Assembly: GCA_027563935.2 (NCBI GenBank)
Contig: CM050449.1
Span: 85,591,178 to 85,655,177 of the forward strand
Direction of reading: 5' to 3'
Source of the DNA: Costus lasius
Lineage: Eukaryota; Streptophyta; Magnoliopsida; Zingiberales; Costaceae
Length of the DNA: 64,000 bases
Below are positions 1-11,240 of the stretch, piece by piece. The notes under the pieces were generated by a model. That model saw only the letters and a program-made list of their open reading frames with translations, was not told the DNA's origin and ran no database searches. Made by a program: the position numbers and the translations under genes. Each line of letters starts with the position of its first letter. Positions within the stretch are counted from its first letter, which is position 1.

Positions 1-59
1 TTGTCATATATATATATATATATTTTTATTTTTTTATCTTAGCTTATCTCCTATTTAGA

Positions 60-545
60 GCCGATAATTTAGGACAGTGGGTCATAAATGGGTTGTGTCA
101 GCTGTGACCCATGACCCGTGACCCAATTAAGCCAACCTGAACATGACCCATTTAATTAATTGAGTCAAACTATCTAACACTAACACGACTCGAATATAAT
201 TGGGTCAACCTGACATGATCCGAATAACTCATTTATCATTCATATTTTAAACATAAATAATAAATTGATAAAAATTCTATTAGAATTAATAAAACTTTGA
301 GCTTATATGTGAGCCAAAATCTAGGTTAAAAGATAATTAAAAGATATTTGAGTTTATGGGCTAGCAATGAGAGTTAGGTGAGCCTATATTTAAATTTTTT
401 TATATATAAATATATAATATAATTGGGTTAAGCAGGTCAACCAGACGGGTTGATCTGTTTATAACCCGAATACGATTATGGCTAACCCGAACCTGCCTAA
501 TTTTGTGTTGAGTCGGGTTGGATCAAGTTTTGCCTATTCCCCTCT
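60..545. repeat. degenerate hAT-type MITE-like repeat
   Basis: AT-rich block whose two ends are loaded with GGGTC, ACCCGA and GGTTGA motifs in opposite orientations, for example GACCCATGACCCGTGACCC near 105-124 and AACCCGAACCTGCC near 484-497. Such inverted subterminal arrays are typical of hAT-derived MITEs in plants. I could not find clean terminal inverted repeats or a target duplication, so the boundaries are approximate. It abuts the truncated terpene synthase exon at 670. No coding potential seen. Confidence 0.35.
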
Positions 546-669
546 AAAATTAAAATTCAAGCTGGACTTGTAAATTAAAAGAAAATTATAATATTTTTAG
601 GACTAAATTAATTGGAGCTAAAGTTAAAAGGGCCCGTATTAAAAATACCCCGACAAATTGATTAATTAC

Positions 670-812
670 CTGCTAATCTTCTTCTCCCTCAACTTGATGA
701 TGTTCTTTAAGTACGGACGATGATAAGGCAGATCAATTCCTAGGTTCTTGGCTTCCTTCAACATAGCAGGAACTGCAATTTCGAAACCACAAGATTTCTG
801 GCGCTCGCTTTC
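670..812 (-). pseudogene. isolated exon of a second class II diterpene synthase copy
   Basis: Read on the minus strand, this encodes a segment with GFEIAVPAML, LGIDLPY and LREKKISR, ending at a GT splice donor (exon end 670). It is the same exon as the one at 2,235-2,385 of the neighbouring remnant, with clear sequence divergence. It lies downstream of that copy's last recognisable exon, so it marks the start of a second tandem gene copy. Upstream, in the direction of transcription, the frame meets stops near 815-825. Downstream of 670 the gene is lost in AT-rich repeat DNA. The residues match the N-terminal helical domain of copalyl diphosphate synthases. It is a fragment and cannot be functional. 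Confidence 0.7.
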
Positions 813-919
813 CTTATCAAGCTATTCGACATGGCTTCTCAATAAATTGAGACCTATAAATATATTAAATAAATCAATACATTGCACTATTATTATTACT
901 ACTACTTTTATTTGTTAAT

Positions 920-2385
920 ACGTTTGTTGACAAGGTCTACTCCATAATGGTCCAAGTACTCCCTTGCTTCAAGCCTCTGGAAACTACTTCTCCATGGATG
1001 CTTCAATGCACGGCTCACCTCTTTGTCTAAAGCCTTCTTCAATGACTACTTGTCCTTGTGTTCATTTTTTTCCACGCAATCCTTTAAGTATCGTTTCACA
1101 AAAGATTTAGCTTCCTTAAGTATTTTCTCACCGGGGAATGCGATCTTGGTAAAGCGGTAGAGGTTGAACATGTCGGAGATAGCTCGGTGTGTCTGCCCGG
1201 CCATGCATACGAAGCTGCCATCCCCGTCCCGAAAGTACTCTAACATATCTACCCCATGAAAAACTTGTATCATTTGGCGGGGTGGGGACGCGGATATGTA
1301 GTGGTAGGAATTAAACCTGAGGAGATAGGGTAGCCATGCAACCTTATCAAACGAAGTGCCATGCATGTGCAATCAATGTCGGTGATCGGCTGGCCTCTTC
1401 CCCACGCTATGCCCTGCTTCCCCATGTTTCTAGAGATGAAACATCTGGTCTTTAATGAACTTTGTATAGAGGGGATGAAGAAATATCTGAGTGCGTTCTA
1501 CTGTACCTGTCGACATAATCAAGAGCATCAACGGTTTCCTTGGTGAAGTGGTACCCTATTCCGAGCCTCTCGATGGTGTCAATGGCCCAGAGGTGTTCGA
1601 AGAGGTCAACTGGGTATTGGGACGGTGCTGATGATCCGAGTTGAATGTATCAATTAATCTTTCTTTGTTTGTTGGAATCATAATTCATAACTAGTAAGAA
1701 ATCACTCGGAGAAAAATAGCCATTGCTTACCGCTACCTCCGAATCTACTAATTACATTTGTCAGGAAATCAAGGCATTTCTTATCACCGGTTTTCATATA
1801 GGCTGCAGCTGTGGCAGAAGGAGAACCTAAGAAACTCCCGTCTACAGATTGCAATTTAATAATTTTTTCCCATTGCACTTTTTCTCGGAACGCTTCCTTT
1901 GTGTAGAGCAAAGTTGTATGAATTGAATGCATAACCTCCACCGGGATCCTGCAACTCTGTGATCACTGTTATCTTTAAGTCCTTCTAATAGCATGAGTAA
2001 AATGAAAAATTATCCCATCCCGCATGACTACAAGTGTTGCCTTATATAGATTGTTCTTATATATAGATTAGAAAATTCTTATCATTAGCTTTATCTCGTC
2101 ATTCCTACAAATTAAAAAGTAAAAAATTAACATTTTTTTATGTAGATCATGATTAGGGCTGAATTAATTGCAGCCAGAGTAAACATGAAAGCCTGTAGTA
2201 AAAACAATCCTATAGATAATGATTATTTAACTACCTGCTAATCTTCTTCTCCCTGAATTTGATGACGTTCTTCAAGCATGAATGGTCATAGGGCAGATCA
2301 AGCTCAAGTCTCTTCGCTTCGTCCAGCATGGCAGGAAATGCAACCTCGAACCCACAAGTTATCGCGCACTCATTCTCTGCTGCTC
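920..2385 (-). pseudogene. copalyl-diphosphate-synthase-like (class II diterpene synthase) pseudogene
   Basis: At least four exons can be followed on the minus strand. Exon 1 (about 2,385-2,235) has CGFEVAFPAML and KFREKKISR. Exon 2 (1,948-1,731) has VEVMHSIHTTLL and LQSVDGSFLGSPSAT. Exon 3 (about 1,629-1,507) has YPVDLFEHLWAIDTIERLG. Exon 4 (1,429 to about 920) has GIAWGR, the catalytic-loop region, FPGEKIL and ALKHPWRSSFQRLEAREYL. Borders fit GT/AG. Class II diterpene synthases protonate geranylgeranyl diphosphate through a DxDD motif, in plastids. Here the motif at 1,380-1,369 reads DIDC, so its last Asp is gone. Exon 4 also has a frameshift near 1,300 (two frames carry the homology) and an in-frame TAG at about 1,046-1,048. 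The N-terminal exons before 2,385 and all exons after about 920 are missing. CPS-like is a better fit than kaurene-synthase-like because the DID core and VDLFEHLWAID are kept. Confidence 0.8.
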
Positions 2386-2399
2386 GAGATCCTCAGTTC

Positions 2400-3648
2400 C
2401 CTGAATAGAGCTAACCAGTACAAATACAAATTCATTCTAATGGATTTTCTCTAAAAAGAAACAGTCCACAAAATGACTAGTCACCATCAACATGGGTTAC
2501 ATACTTTTTTATGGTTGGAAAGGTCAACAATGGGTACAAGATCTCATTAATAATAGTACGGTGACTGTAGCACCTATCTAACAGGTGATTAGCAAGTTAC
2601 GCTGTAGTTGTTGCTGTTTTAATACTGTAGTAATTTTTTTTTTTATCATTTCATAATATTTTTGAAATTTTATTAATATAATAAAAATTATTTTTTAAAT
2701 GATTAAACAATTTAGTAATATATAAAGTCTATTATTCATATACGTTATAATTAAATAAAAATTTTAAAAATACTTTTTTAATAATTAATTAAATTTTGGT
2801 TATATTTTATTTTATCATATTAATAATATTTTTTACTAATTTTAGTTAAATTTAATTTAATTTTAATTTTATGTAATAATAATATTAAATTTATATTAAA
2901 ATAAACTAATCTCTCCCTCTTGTCTTTCACTAGACCACATCTTTTTTCCTTGTCTATATTTTTTCTTCTCTTACAATGGGCCAATATCATTTATTTATTT
3001 ATTTTTTACCCAATATCATTTACAATGGGCCAATATCATTTTTTTTTTGGTACTGTTGGGCTGCATAACCATTCCGCTAAACATAAAAATTATCCAATTC
3101 ATTGTTGTGCGAGGCTGTGCTGATGCTGGCTCAAGTAAATTTGTTTATTCAACCTGCTATATTATAACAGCTCCGTTGTAACGTTGAATCTATTGTTATA
3201 CATTTTGTGTTAATACTATTATTTTAATATTATTTTATATTTTAAATATTATAATTAAATAATAGTAACACGTCATAGTGTATACATATTTTTATATATA
3301 AATAAATTTTAATCTTTAAAAATAATTAATTTTATAAAATTATAAAATAATATATTAATTTGAATATATAATATAATTAGCAAAATTTATTAAAGTTAAT
3401 TAATTATATATATTACATATATTTTATAATTAAATAATTTTTTTAAAATTTATAACACCTATTTTTATAAAATTAATAATTAATAATCATTTAAATTTAT
3501 ATAGCAGTAATAGGTGACCACAGCACTAAAAGTATAAAAAAAATGTGTTATAGCTACAGTAGACAATAGTAGAGAAGCATAAAAAATCTGTTTTAATAAA
3601 TAGTTAAAAATATGCTGCCAGATATTACTATTAGTTAGCACAACGAAT
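2400..3648. other. AT-rich intergenic DNA, possible degenerate MITE
   Basis: Very AT-rich stretch without a believable gene. It holds a short direct repeat, ACAATGGGCCAATATCATT, at about 2,973 and 3,024. CTGTAG/CTACAG-containing segments near 2,550-2,630 and 3,500-3,560 face each other and may be the ends of a decayed MITE. I could not define termini. Confidence 0.3.
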
Positions 3649-3659
3649 TAGGGGTGTGC

Positions 3660-3800
3660 AAAAAAAACCGCCGAACCGTTGAACCGCGGTTAACCGACCG
3701 AACCGAACCGACGGTTCTTTGATCGGTCGGTTTTTTCATAGAGGTAACGGTTCACGGTTCGGGAACGGTTCAGAAAATTTCTAAACCGCGGTTAACCGAA
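3660..3800. repeat. left subterminal repeat array of the hAT element
   Basis: Dense cluster of CCGAACCG, GGTTAACCG and GAACGGTT words within 150 bp of the left terminus, mirrored by a similar cluster at 8,420-8,555. In Ac-like elements such subterminal clusters are where transposase binds. The match here is by position and composition, not by a known consensus. Confidence 0.65.
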
Positions 3801-3937
3801 CCGAACTGGTATTAATAAAAAAAATTAATTTATATTTTTTTTTCTAAATTGGTAAATGTATATGGTATTAATAAAAAAATTCTTAAATCTAAAACTATAA
3901 ACACTAAACCGGATTTCTAATTCGTATTCGTGTCTCT

Positions 3938-4735
3938 TCCCGAGTTCCTCTTTAGCCCTAATGCCCTATCGTTCCCGTTCGTCCCGTACCCGCAGTCCGC
4001 CCTACCGCCGCCGACTCTTCTACCCATCGATCTTCCCCTCCCTCTAGCCTTGCCGATCTTCCCCTCTGACCTAGCCTACCGATCTTCCCTGAGTTCAGTC
4101 CCTCCAGGTTCAGTGGACCCATTAGACGAAAGCGAGTGAAGTGACCCGAGGCTTTTATGTTAATTACACTTTCAAGTTTCAGTTTAGAGAGAAAAAAGAA
4201 AGAAGGAGTGGCCCTATTGAAAGTCACTGAAAGAGAATCTATCAAAGATGACTTACAGTTCCTCGGCCAGAGGCTCACTCACTCCCGAGAGGGGAAGATG
4301 AACCCATTACCAGCTTCAGGAGAAGAAGAGGGGTCTTATCTTATTAACGTCATTACCAAGATTACCTGCTCATCTCCTCGGTTCCGACTTCCGAGTTCCT
4401 CTTTACTTCTTTTAGCCCTATCGTCCCGCACCCACAGTCCGCCCTACCGCCGCCAACTCTTCTGCCCATAGATCTTCCCCTACCCTCTAGCCTGCCGATC
4501 TTCCCCTCTGGCCTACCGATCTTCCCTGAGTCTCCTAATCTCCTTGCTTGTTGTCCTGCTCATCTCCTTACGTGGCTACGTGCTGTGTGCTGTCCTGCTC
4601 ATCTCCTCGGCTGATCGTCTGATCTGCGCATCTTCAAGACTTCAGCTGATCTGCTCATCTCCTTACCTGCTGGTTGCTCTCCTGCTCATCTCCTCGGCTG
4701 ATCTGCGCATCTTCAAGCTTCAACAAATCTGGTGA
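3938..4735 (+). repeat. duplicated leader of the hAT element
   Basis: The segment 3,938-4,098 (GAGTTCCTCTTTA, then CCGCCCTACCGCCGCC, then GATCTTCCC repeats) recurs in diverged form at 4,388-4,535. It is followed by a second duplication built on CTGCTCATCTCCT and GATCTGCGCATCTTCAAG (about 4,553-4,735). The stretch is pyrimidine-rich and precedes the transposase, so it is probably untranslated leader. Open frames through it look incidental. Confidence 0.6.
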
Positions 4736-4989
4736 GGTAACACTTTCTGGATCTTCAATACCACAAATTTGTGGATCTTCTTGTCAATAATCATGGTTTG
4801 CAACTTACTCTTAAACGCAGTTTATTGAAAACACTATGATTCATCAATGGAAAGTAGCACTTGTAAACTCGTATGATTAATCACATACGACTATTATGAT
4901 TCTAAGACTTTCTTCTGATGCTAGCAACTTAAACACTCTATGATTAATCAACTGATCTCCTTATTTAGTTAATTTTTATTGTTTTGCAA

Positions 4990-7087
4990 ATGGATAGCGG
5001 TGGAGATAACGCTACAAATTCAACTGATATTTCTCCAATAACTGGGAGTAATGAAGAACAGCAACCTAATTCTTCCAATAATTCCAAGGTCAGCAAAACT
5101 AAGATTACAAAAAAAGCATCTTGGATATGGGATCACTTCACTAAGGTAGATTCTGAGCATAGTAGTGAACCAAAAGCAAAATGCAACTACTGTGCATCTT
5201 TAATTAGTTGTATTTCAGCTAATGGTACTAGTGGCATGATTAATCATCTGAAAAGATGCAAAATATATAATGCAAATTCTGTGGACAAGAGGCAAAAAAA
5301 CATTAGAAACAATAATAGAACATGGTGATAAGGGTAAGGGCAAAGCTACTATTGTTCCATATTCTTTTAGTCAAGAAGAATGTAGGAAAGCACTTGTGAA
5401 AATGATTATTGTTGATGAGTTACCTTTCAAATTTGTTGAACGAGAGGGATTTCATGAATATTGTGCAAAAATGCAACCTTGATTTCTCATTCCTTCACGT
5501 ACGACTATCACTAGAGATTGTTATGAATTATTTGTTGAGAAAAAAAAAGAATTGAAATCATTATTTAGCAAGCTGCCTTCCCGTGTTTGTCTCACATCTG
5601 ACACTTGGACATCATGCCAAAACTTGAATTATATGTCTCTTACTGCTCATTTCATTGATGATAATTGGCAATTGCACAAAAAAATTATTAATTTTTGTCC
5701 AATTCCAAGTCATGTTGGTGAAGTTATTGGTAAAGCAATAGAAAAATGCTTGCTTGAATGGGGTATAGATAGAGTTTTCAGTGTAACAGTAGATAATGCA
5801 AGCTCTAATGACTTGTGCATTGACTACTTAAGGAAAAGACTAAACAGTTGGAAAGACAGTGTTTTAAATGGAAAATATTTGCATATGAGGTGTGCCGCCC
5901 ATGATATGAGTCTCACAGTTAAAGAGGGGTTAAAAGAAATTGATGATTCTATTGCTAGAATCCGTTCAGCTGTGAGATATGTGTGATCTTCTCCGGCAAG
6001 ATTGCAAAGGTTTAAGTCATGTGTTGAAAAGGAAAAGATTAAGTGCAATAATAATGTTTGCTTAGATGTTGAGTCAAGGTGGAACTCCACCTATTTGATG
6101 TTGGATTCAGCAATTAAGTATCAAAAAGCTTTTGATTTGTTAGATATCCAAGACAATAAATTTGGTGATGATCTAAACTCAAAGAAAGGTGTGCCAACTG
6201 AAACTGACTGGAATTATGCTCGTGGTTTAATGCCTTTTTTGAAAATTTTTTATGATGCCACAACCAAATTGTCTGGATCATTGTATGCAACCAGCAACTT
6301 GTATGGACAAGAAATTTTTGGCCTTGGAATGATTATCACCAAATATTGCAATAGTGATAATTTAAGCTTGAGAATAATGGCTTCAAATATGCTAAGAGAG
6401 CACAAGAAATATTGGGGTAATGTTGAGACTATTAATGTGATGATATTCATTGCTATAATACTTGATCCAAGATGTAAACAGGATTATGTGTCTTGGATTA
6501 TAGATGAGTCATATGGCATGGAAGAAGCAATTGTCTTGAAAGATAAAGTTGTTAATGTTTTAACTGCTTTGTTTAATTCTTATGCTGTAAGTATTCCATC
6601 AGCAACATCTACTCAAAGCCAAGCTTCTGAAATTCCAAGTGAAATGGATGTTGATCCTTTGGTTTGTGTTGATTACATGAATTTGACGTACAAAAAGCAA
6701 AAAGGTGGCCAAGAAGCTTTGGAGAAAAAAACTGAGTTAGACAAATATTTAAAAGAAGATTGTGAAGATCCTACATGCACATCTTTTGATATCTTATGCT
6801 GGTGGAAAGTAAATGCGCTTCGATATCCTATTCTTTCATTGATGGCTAGGGATGTTCTAGCTTTTCCTGTTTCTACGGTTGCTTCTGAATCAGCTTTTAG
6901 CACGGGTGGTCGAGTGCTTGATTCATTTCGAAGTTCTCTTACCCCAAGAATTGTAGAAGCCTTGATTTGTGTTCAAGATTGGCTTCGGAGATCTGAAACT
7001 CCTTTTATTCTTGAAGAGGCTTTAGATGAGCTTGAGAAACTAGAGTCAGGTGTGTTCAAATTGTCTAATCTTAGTATTAATTATTGA
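4990..7087 (+). pseudogene. hAT-family (Ac-like) transposase pseudogene
   Basis: Cut-and-paste DNA transposase. Domains in order: a BED zinc finger (about 5,105-5,270; WIWDHF, CNYC, HLKRC); the first catalytic block with LTSDTWTS (about 5,590-5,610); the second with VTVDNASSND (about 5,788-5,815); then CAAHDMSL, a DUF4413-like region with ESRWNSTYLML after 6,060, and the C-terminal hAT dimerisation domain (about 6,780-6,985) with VASESAFSTGGR, which supplies the Glu. The reading frame is broken by an indel in an A-run near 5,296 and by two TGA codons (about 5,480 and 5,984), each standing where CGA would continue the homology. From 6,002 to the TGA at 7,087 it is open. The start is the first ATG (4,990) ahead of the BED finger. 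Not active itself, but the ends may still be mobilised in trans. Confidence 0.88.
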
Positions 7088-8420
7088 ATTTGTGTTGTTC
7101 CATACATGACATTATTTTCTAATATTGATATTGATACATGAATTTGTTTTGTTGCAGACATGACATTATCCTGTACAACTCAAATTGATGTCGAATGATT
7201 ATGATGGGTTGAACACATTCTAATCTTAGTATTAATTATTGAATTTGTATTGTTCCATACAATATACATGATTTCGAAGTTCTAATGTTGGTATTGATTA
7301 TTGAATTTGTTTTGTTGCAGATATGACATTATCCCCAACTTAAATTGATGTCGAATGATTGTGATGGGATGGTGCCTGTTGCCTGGCAGAAGCTAAAACT
7401 TGAAAGTGTTGTGGTTGTTGTTGATTATTTGGGTGGATTGTATTTGCTTTGTAGACAATTGACCTTGCTACTTTGCTATTTTGTTTGACAAAAGTGTTGT
7501 AACTTAACTTGACTAGATTGTATTTGTATTTTGTAGACAAAAGTGTTGTGGTTTTCTGAATTCTGACATTTATGTTGAACGTTGAATGTAACTAATTGGT
7601 CCCTCTAAAGCTGTCGTTCGTTTCTGTAACTCTGTTTGGTGAGTTTTAAAGCCTGGCATTGCTGAATTTTAGAACTTGGCATTGTTGCCTTGCTGGTTTA
7701 TATTAACTGGTTTCTATTTGCTACTTTGCTAGTTTGCTATTTATTGTTGTTTCTATTGCAGATATATTTCTCACTTTAATTTTGTTTTTTGGACACATTG
7801 TTTGAATTTTCTTTCTTGGATACATTGCTGAATTTATTCGGTTATTCCAATTCTGAGTCCTACATTTTCTTGAATGAGTTAAGCAGCTACAATTGGTGCA
7901 ATTGTGTTTTTTTAATGAGTTAAGCAGCTACATTTTCTTGAATGAGTTATCCTGCGGACTTGCACAAGGAACTAGCATGTTGCATTGTTGTAAATCCCAA
8001 CTAACTAATTCTGACATTTAAATTGCTTCCATAATCCATAGAGATGAGTAGCTTCAGAATCACCATTCCTGTCTCCTGAGCTTCTTTCATGTAGCATTGT
8101 TGCATCACATCCGAAGGCAGAAGCACACGATTGAGTATTGACAAAGATGTCTCAGAGCATTCATGTCTTCACACTAAGAATATGCCCCTTCCACATTAAT
8201 CTCCTGGAAAAAAAAAATCAAGCATCCAATAGTAAAAACTAAAAATAAGGAAAAGAGGAAGAGCAAAGAGTAAATACCCTATTTTTGAGGGAAAAAACAT
8301 TGAAAATTTTAATTTGATGCAAGTATAATGCTGTTTTATTATTGGATTTATTTTTTGTGAAGACATATTTGATTTTTAATGAAAATATAGCTATGAATAT
8401 GTGCAATTTTTTTTTATATA
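7088..8420 (+). other. 3' non-coding part of the hAT element
   Basis: AT-rich sequence after the transposase stop. Words such as TATTGAATTTGT, ACATGACATTAT and TTGATGTCGAATGATT recur at about 7,083-7,200 and again at 7,235-7,365, a diverged local duplication. No further gene seen; short open frames on both strands have no recognisable features. Confidence 0.6.
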
Positions 8421-8699
8421 ATTACTGGTTAACCAAAAACCGTGGTTAACCGAACCGAAAAAACCGGTTAACCGGTTCACCGGTTCGGGAACGGTTATAA
8501 TTTACCCTGAACCGGTCGGTTCGGTTCGGGGCAAAAAAATGCAGCACGGTTCGGTCACAGCCCTACAACGGATGCGGCAAACGAGGGAAAAATTTAGCTA
8601 GCCACTATAGCGTTATGGCAATTTGCTTTTTTTTTAATAATAAATTTTTCACAACCGGCAGATCCCCTCACGGAGATCTCAGCCCTACACTAGAGCGGC

Positions 8700-10401
8700 C
8701 CGCGATTGGTTAGGATCATGTTGCAAAAGCTGGCCCAGCACTCTACAAATCCTCACACCCCATGTGCGCGAAGGGTTCTGTGTAAATACTGCCCCTCAGA
8801 CAAGAATATAGATCTATCACTCGTGTGTCAAAGTGACGGAGACTCTCCGACCACTTGCACTCATAGAAAATGTCCACAGCCCGCGCTCCTTTCTCTACAC
8901 AGCCAAATAGGCACCGGCGCGGCCTCAAACAATCACAAGGGGACAGTGGCAAACACCTTCAAGGGTGCCGACACACACGTCAAGGATTTTGCAACAAATG
9001 AACACCTTCAAGGGTGTTAGCACTTTAAGCAATCACCTGGAAGCAAACACAATCTGCACTACACATATGCTGGCAAATAGTGCAAAGAACTGTCCAGGCA
9101 AAATGTCACACGAAGTCCGGACGGCGGTAAAGGTTCCTATCCACTACACATTGGAAAACCGTCCTACTACCACTACACATGATAGATCCGGGGAGGGTTT
9201 ACCATTGTAGCGTGCCACCACTCTACGAGCCGAACCCACCGAGATCCTCCGCGAAGCTACGTCAAAAAGTCCGGGTCAAAGACGAAGTGAGACACGCGGA
9301 TGAACGTGCGCGACGAAGCCCCTTCTCCCCTTTCCTCCTTCACCGTGCCGCGTCTAAAACAGGGCGCACACTCGGCTGGAAATAGGGGAAGAGTCCCCTT
9401 CTTTGTCCATCGCCGTCCGACCACTGGAGTCACGCCGGAGGGTCGGGATTTGGTCGCCGACGGTAAGAGATCTCGCCACCGGGGTTTCATTGTCGGAGAA
9501 GTCACCGTCGACGAGAAATCGAACTCAATGGACACGCTGCTCGCGTGGAACCGAGGATCAGAAAATCTGATCCCTCTCCCGCGTCTGGCTGCCGACGCCA
9601 GAGGAGAAAGTCCCCTCCTTCCCTCAGGGCATTGGTAAATAGATCTGAAGCCTCACGCCGACGAGTCCACGGCCGGAACCTCGTCACCGATAGGAAGAAC
9701 AAAACTCTGTTCTCAGATCTGAGTTTTCGCCATTGCCAGACCTGCCCGAGCTCTCTGATTGCTCGATAGGTAGCCACCCCTCGACGAGGATGGAAAACCA
9801 TCTCTTGCCACCATGCGAGCGTCGATCTCCGCCATCGAATCGCCAGAGATCATGCGTCCACCAGGGTTGAGATTGAATCTCAACCCTAGCTCGTCCAAGT
9901 CAGATTCCACACCCAATCGCCGCGAGCACCACCGCCTCGCTGTCACGCACCGTCGGCAAGCTTCCAAATCCGGCGTGCCTCCTCCAGTTGGCCGGAATCA
10001 GCGGCAATGGCGGGGCTCTTAGCGTAGATGATGAAATAGGGGAAATTTCCCCTTTTGCGCACGCGTGAGCTGAACCGGCTGAACCGGGTTTGGTTCAACT
10101 GGTTTAGTGTCGGTTTGGGGCTTATTTGACCTCAGAATCGCCACACGGTCGACTCTCTCCATCGCGCTTGTTCGCAAGCTCGCGTGAGAGGGTCTGGGGA
10201 CCATGGGTCGAGCCAGAAATCCACATCCACGTGTGAACCCACACTCTATGGTTCGACTCGACCCTTGCCCTATGGACTTGTGTCAACCTCAGTGACACGA
10301 TCGCACAACCGAGTCGTCTAACACGGCTATTGACGAGGGGTCCCATCATCGCTCCATCTCGGTGTGCTTTGGGATTTATGCTAAATCCCGAGAGCATCAC
10401 A
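8700..10401 (-). repeat. 3' LTR of the Galadriel-like chromovirus (left boundary uncertain)
   Basis: GC-rich block. On the minus strand the LTR starts with TGTGATGC at 10,401, directly after the polypurine tract and about 20 bp beyond the chromodomain coding end. The far end is not certain: a TG lies at 8,719, but I could not confirm it without the partner LTR, which is not in the window. Several overlapping open frames at 8,706-10,410 arise from the high GC content and show no known domain. Confidence 0.6.
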
Positions 10402-10403
10402 TA

Positions 10404-10414
10404 CTCCCCCACCC
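10404..10414 (-). other. polypurine tract of the Galadriel-like chromovirus
   Basis: Minus-strand GGGTGGGGGAG lies two bases before the LTR start TGTGATGC. It is the expected primer site for plus-strand DNA synthesis. Confidence 0.75.
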
Positions 10415-11240
10415 AAGTTCATCGTTGCCTTTGACGACAGGCTGTCCATGTACATCTTCATCTCCTCCTCAAACTGCCACAAATCAGAAGCTTTTTCCCA
10501 CTTAGCTTCTTCTATGGGTGTTCCTTCTCATTGCACAAGAAATACCATCCGCTTGTCCCTCCTACTCTATCCAAGTATTTTATGATCTAAAATCTTTTCA
10601 ATTCTTTTATCAAACTCTGCCCGAACACTAGGAGGAGCCCGACGCCCCTAAGAGCGACTAGGGTCGGTCTTGTCAGCATGAAACTTTTTCGAAAAGCTTA
10701 CATGAAAGGTTGGATGAAGCTTTAATCTGTCGGGAAGCTTCAGCCTGTAGGCTACAACACCAACCCGTCTCATGACCTCGAAAGGTCCCTCATATCTCTG
10801 AATAAGACTGCGATGCACAGTCTTGGCTGAGATCTTTCTCCACATATGGGGTGTCAACTTTAATAGCACTAGATCCCCAACTTTCAACTGTTCATCGCGT
10901 CTACTCTGGTTGGCATAAAGCTGCATCCTTCTTGCAGCATGCTCTAAGCTATCACGAGCCTCCTAGAGCACCTCGGCATGATCTCTTGCAACCTGATAGG
11001 CCGCTAGGCACTCACCATCGGTGTGCTACACAATGTCAGCGGGGGTGAGAGGCTGTCGTCTTAACACCAACTCAAATGGTGCCTTGCCGGTAGCTGATGA
11101 CTGCTGAGAGTTGTAGGCAAACTGCGCTGTGTCGAGGAGAGACACCCAATTGCGATCGCTTGCTGACACAAAGTGGCGAAGGTATTCTTCAAGTAGAGCA
11201 TTTATCCTCTTCATCTGGCCATCGGTTTGAGGATGGTTCA
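10409..11240 (-). pseudogene. chromovirus pol, 3' half: integrase C-terminus and chromodomain
   Basis: Continuation of the pol at 18,576-21,117 after removal of the 7.3-kb insertion. The first part (11,240-11,026) has HPQTDGQ and LLEEYLRHFVSASDRNW, the integrase segment around the catalytic Glu. The second (10,926-10,648) has LKVGDLVLLKL and GPFEV plus KLHPTFHVSF, the GPY/F-type module. A chromodomain remnant follows at about 10,600-10,420, split over two frames, with KILDHKIL... then EEAKWEKASDLWQFEEE, which targets integration to histone-marked chromatin in chromoviruses. Frame changes and stops between the parts show that it is dead. Confidence 0.85.

Larger units (their letters stand above)
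3649..8565 (+). mobile_element. hAT transposon, complete but with a broken transposase
   Basis: 4.9-kb element with short terminal inverted repeats: TAGGGGTGTG at the left, and TAGGGCTGTG on the reverse strand at the right. It is flanked by an 8-bp target duplication, CAACGAAT at 3,641-3,648 and CAACGGAT at 8,566-8,573, with one mismatch. Eight-bp duplications and TAGGG-type ends are diagnostic of hAT elements. Both subterminal regions (3,660-3,800 and 8,420-8,555) are packed with ACCGAACCG, GGTTAACCG and GAACGGTT motifs, as expected of transposase-binding sites. The transposase reads on the plus strand. The 5' leader has a diverged direct duplication (3,938-4,098 against 4,388-4,535). Confidence 0.9.

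Noticed and set aside
8706..10412. Several overlapping open frames in GC-rich DNA on both strands
   Set aside because: They lie within the chromovirus LTR, overlap each other on opposite strands and show no domain; they result from high GC and few stops.
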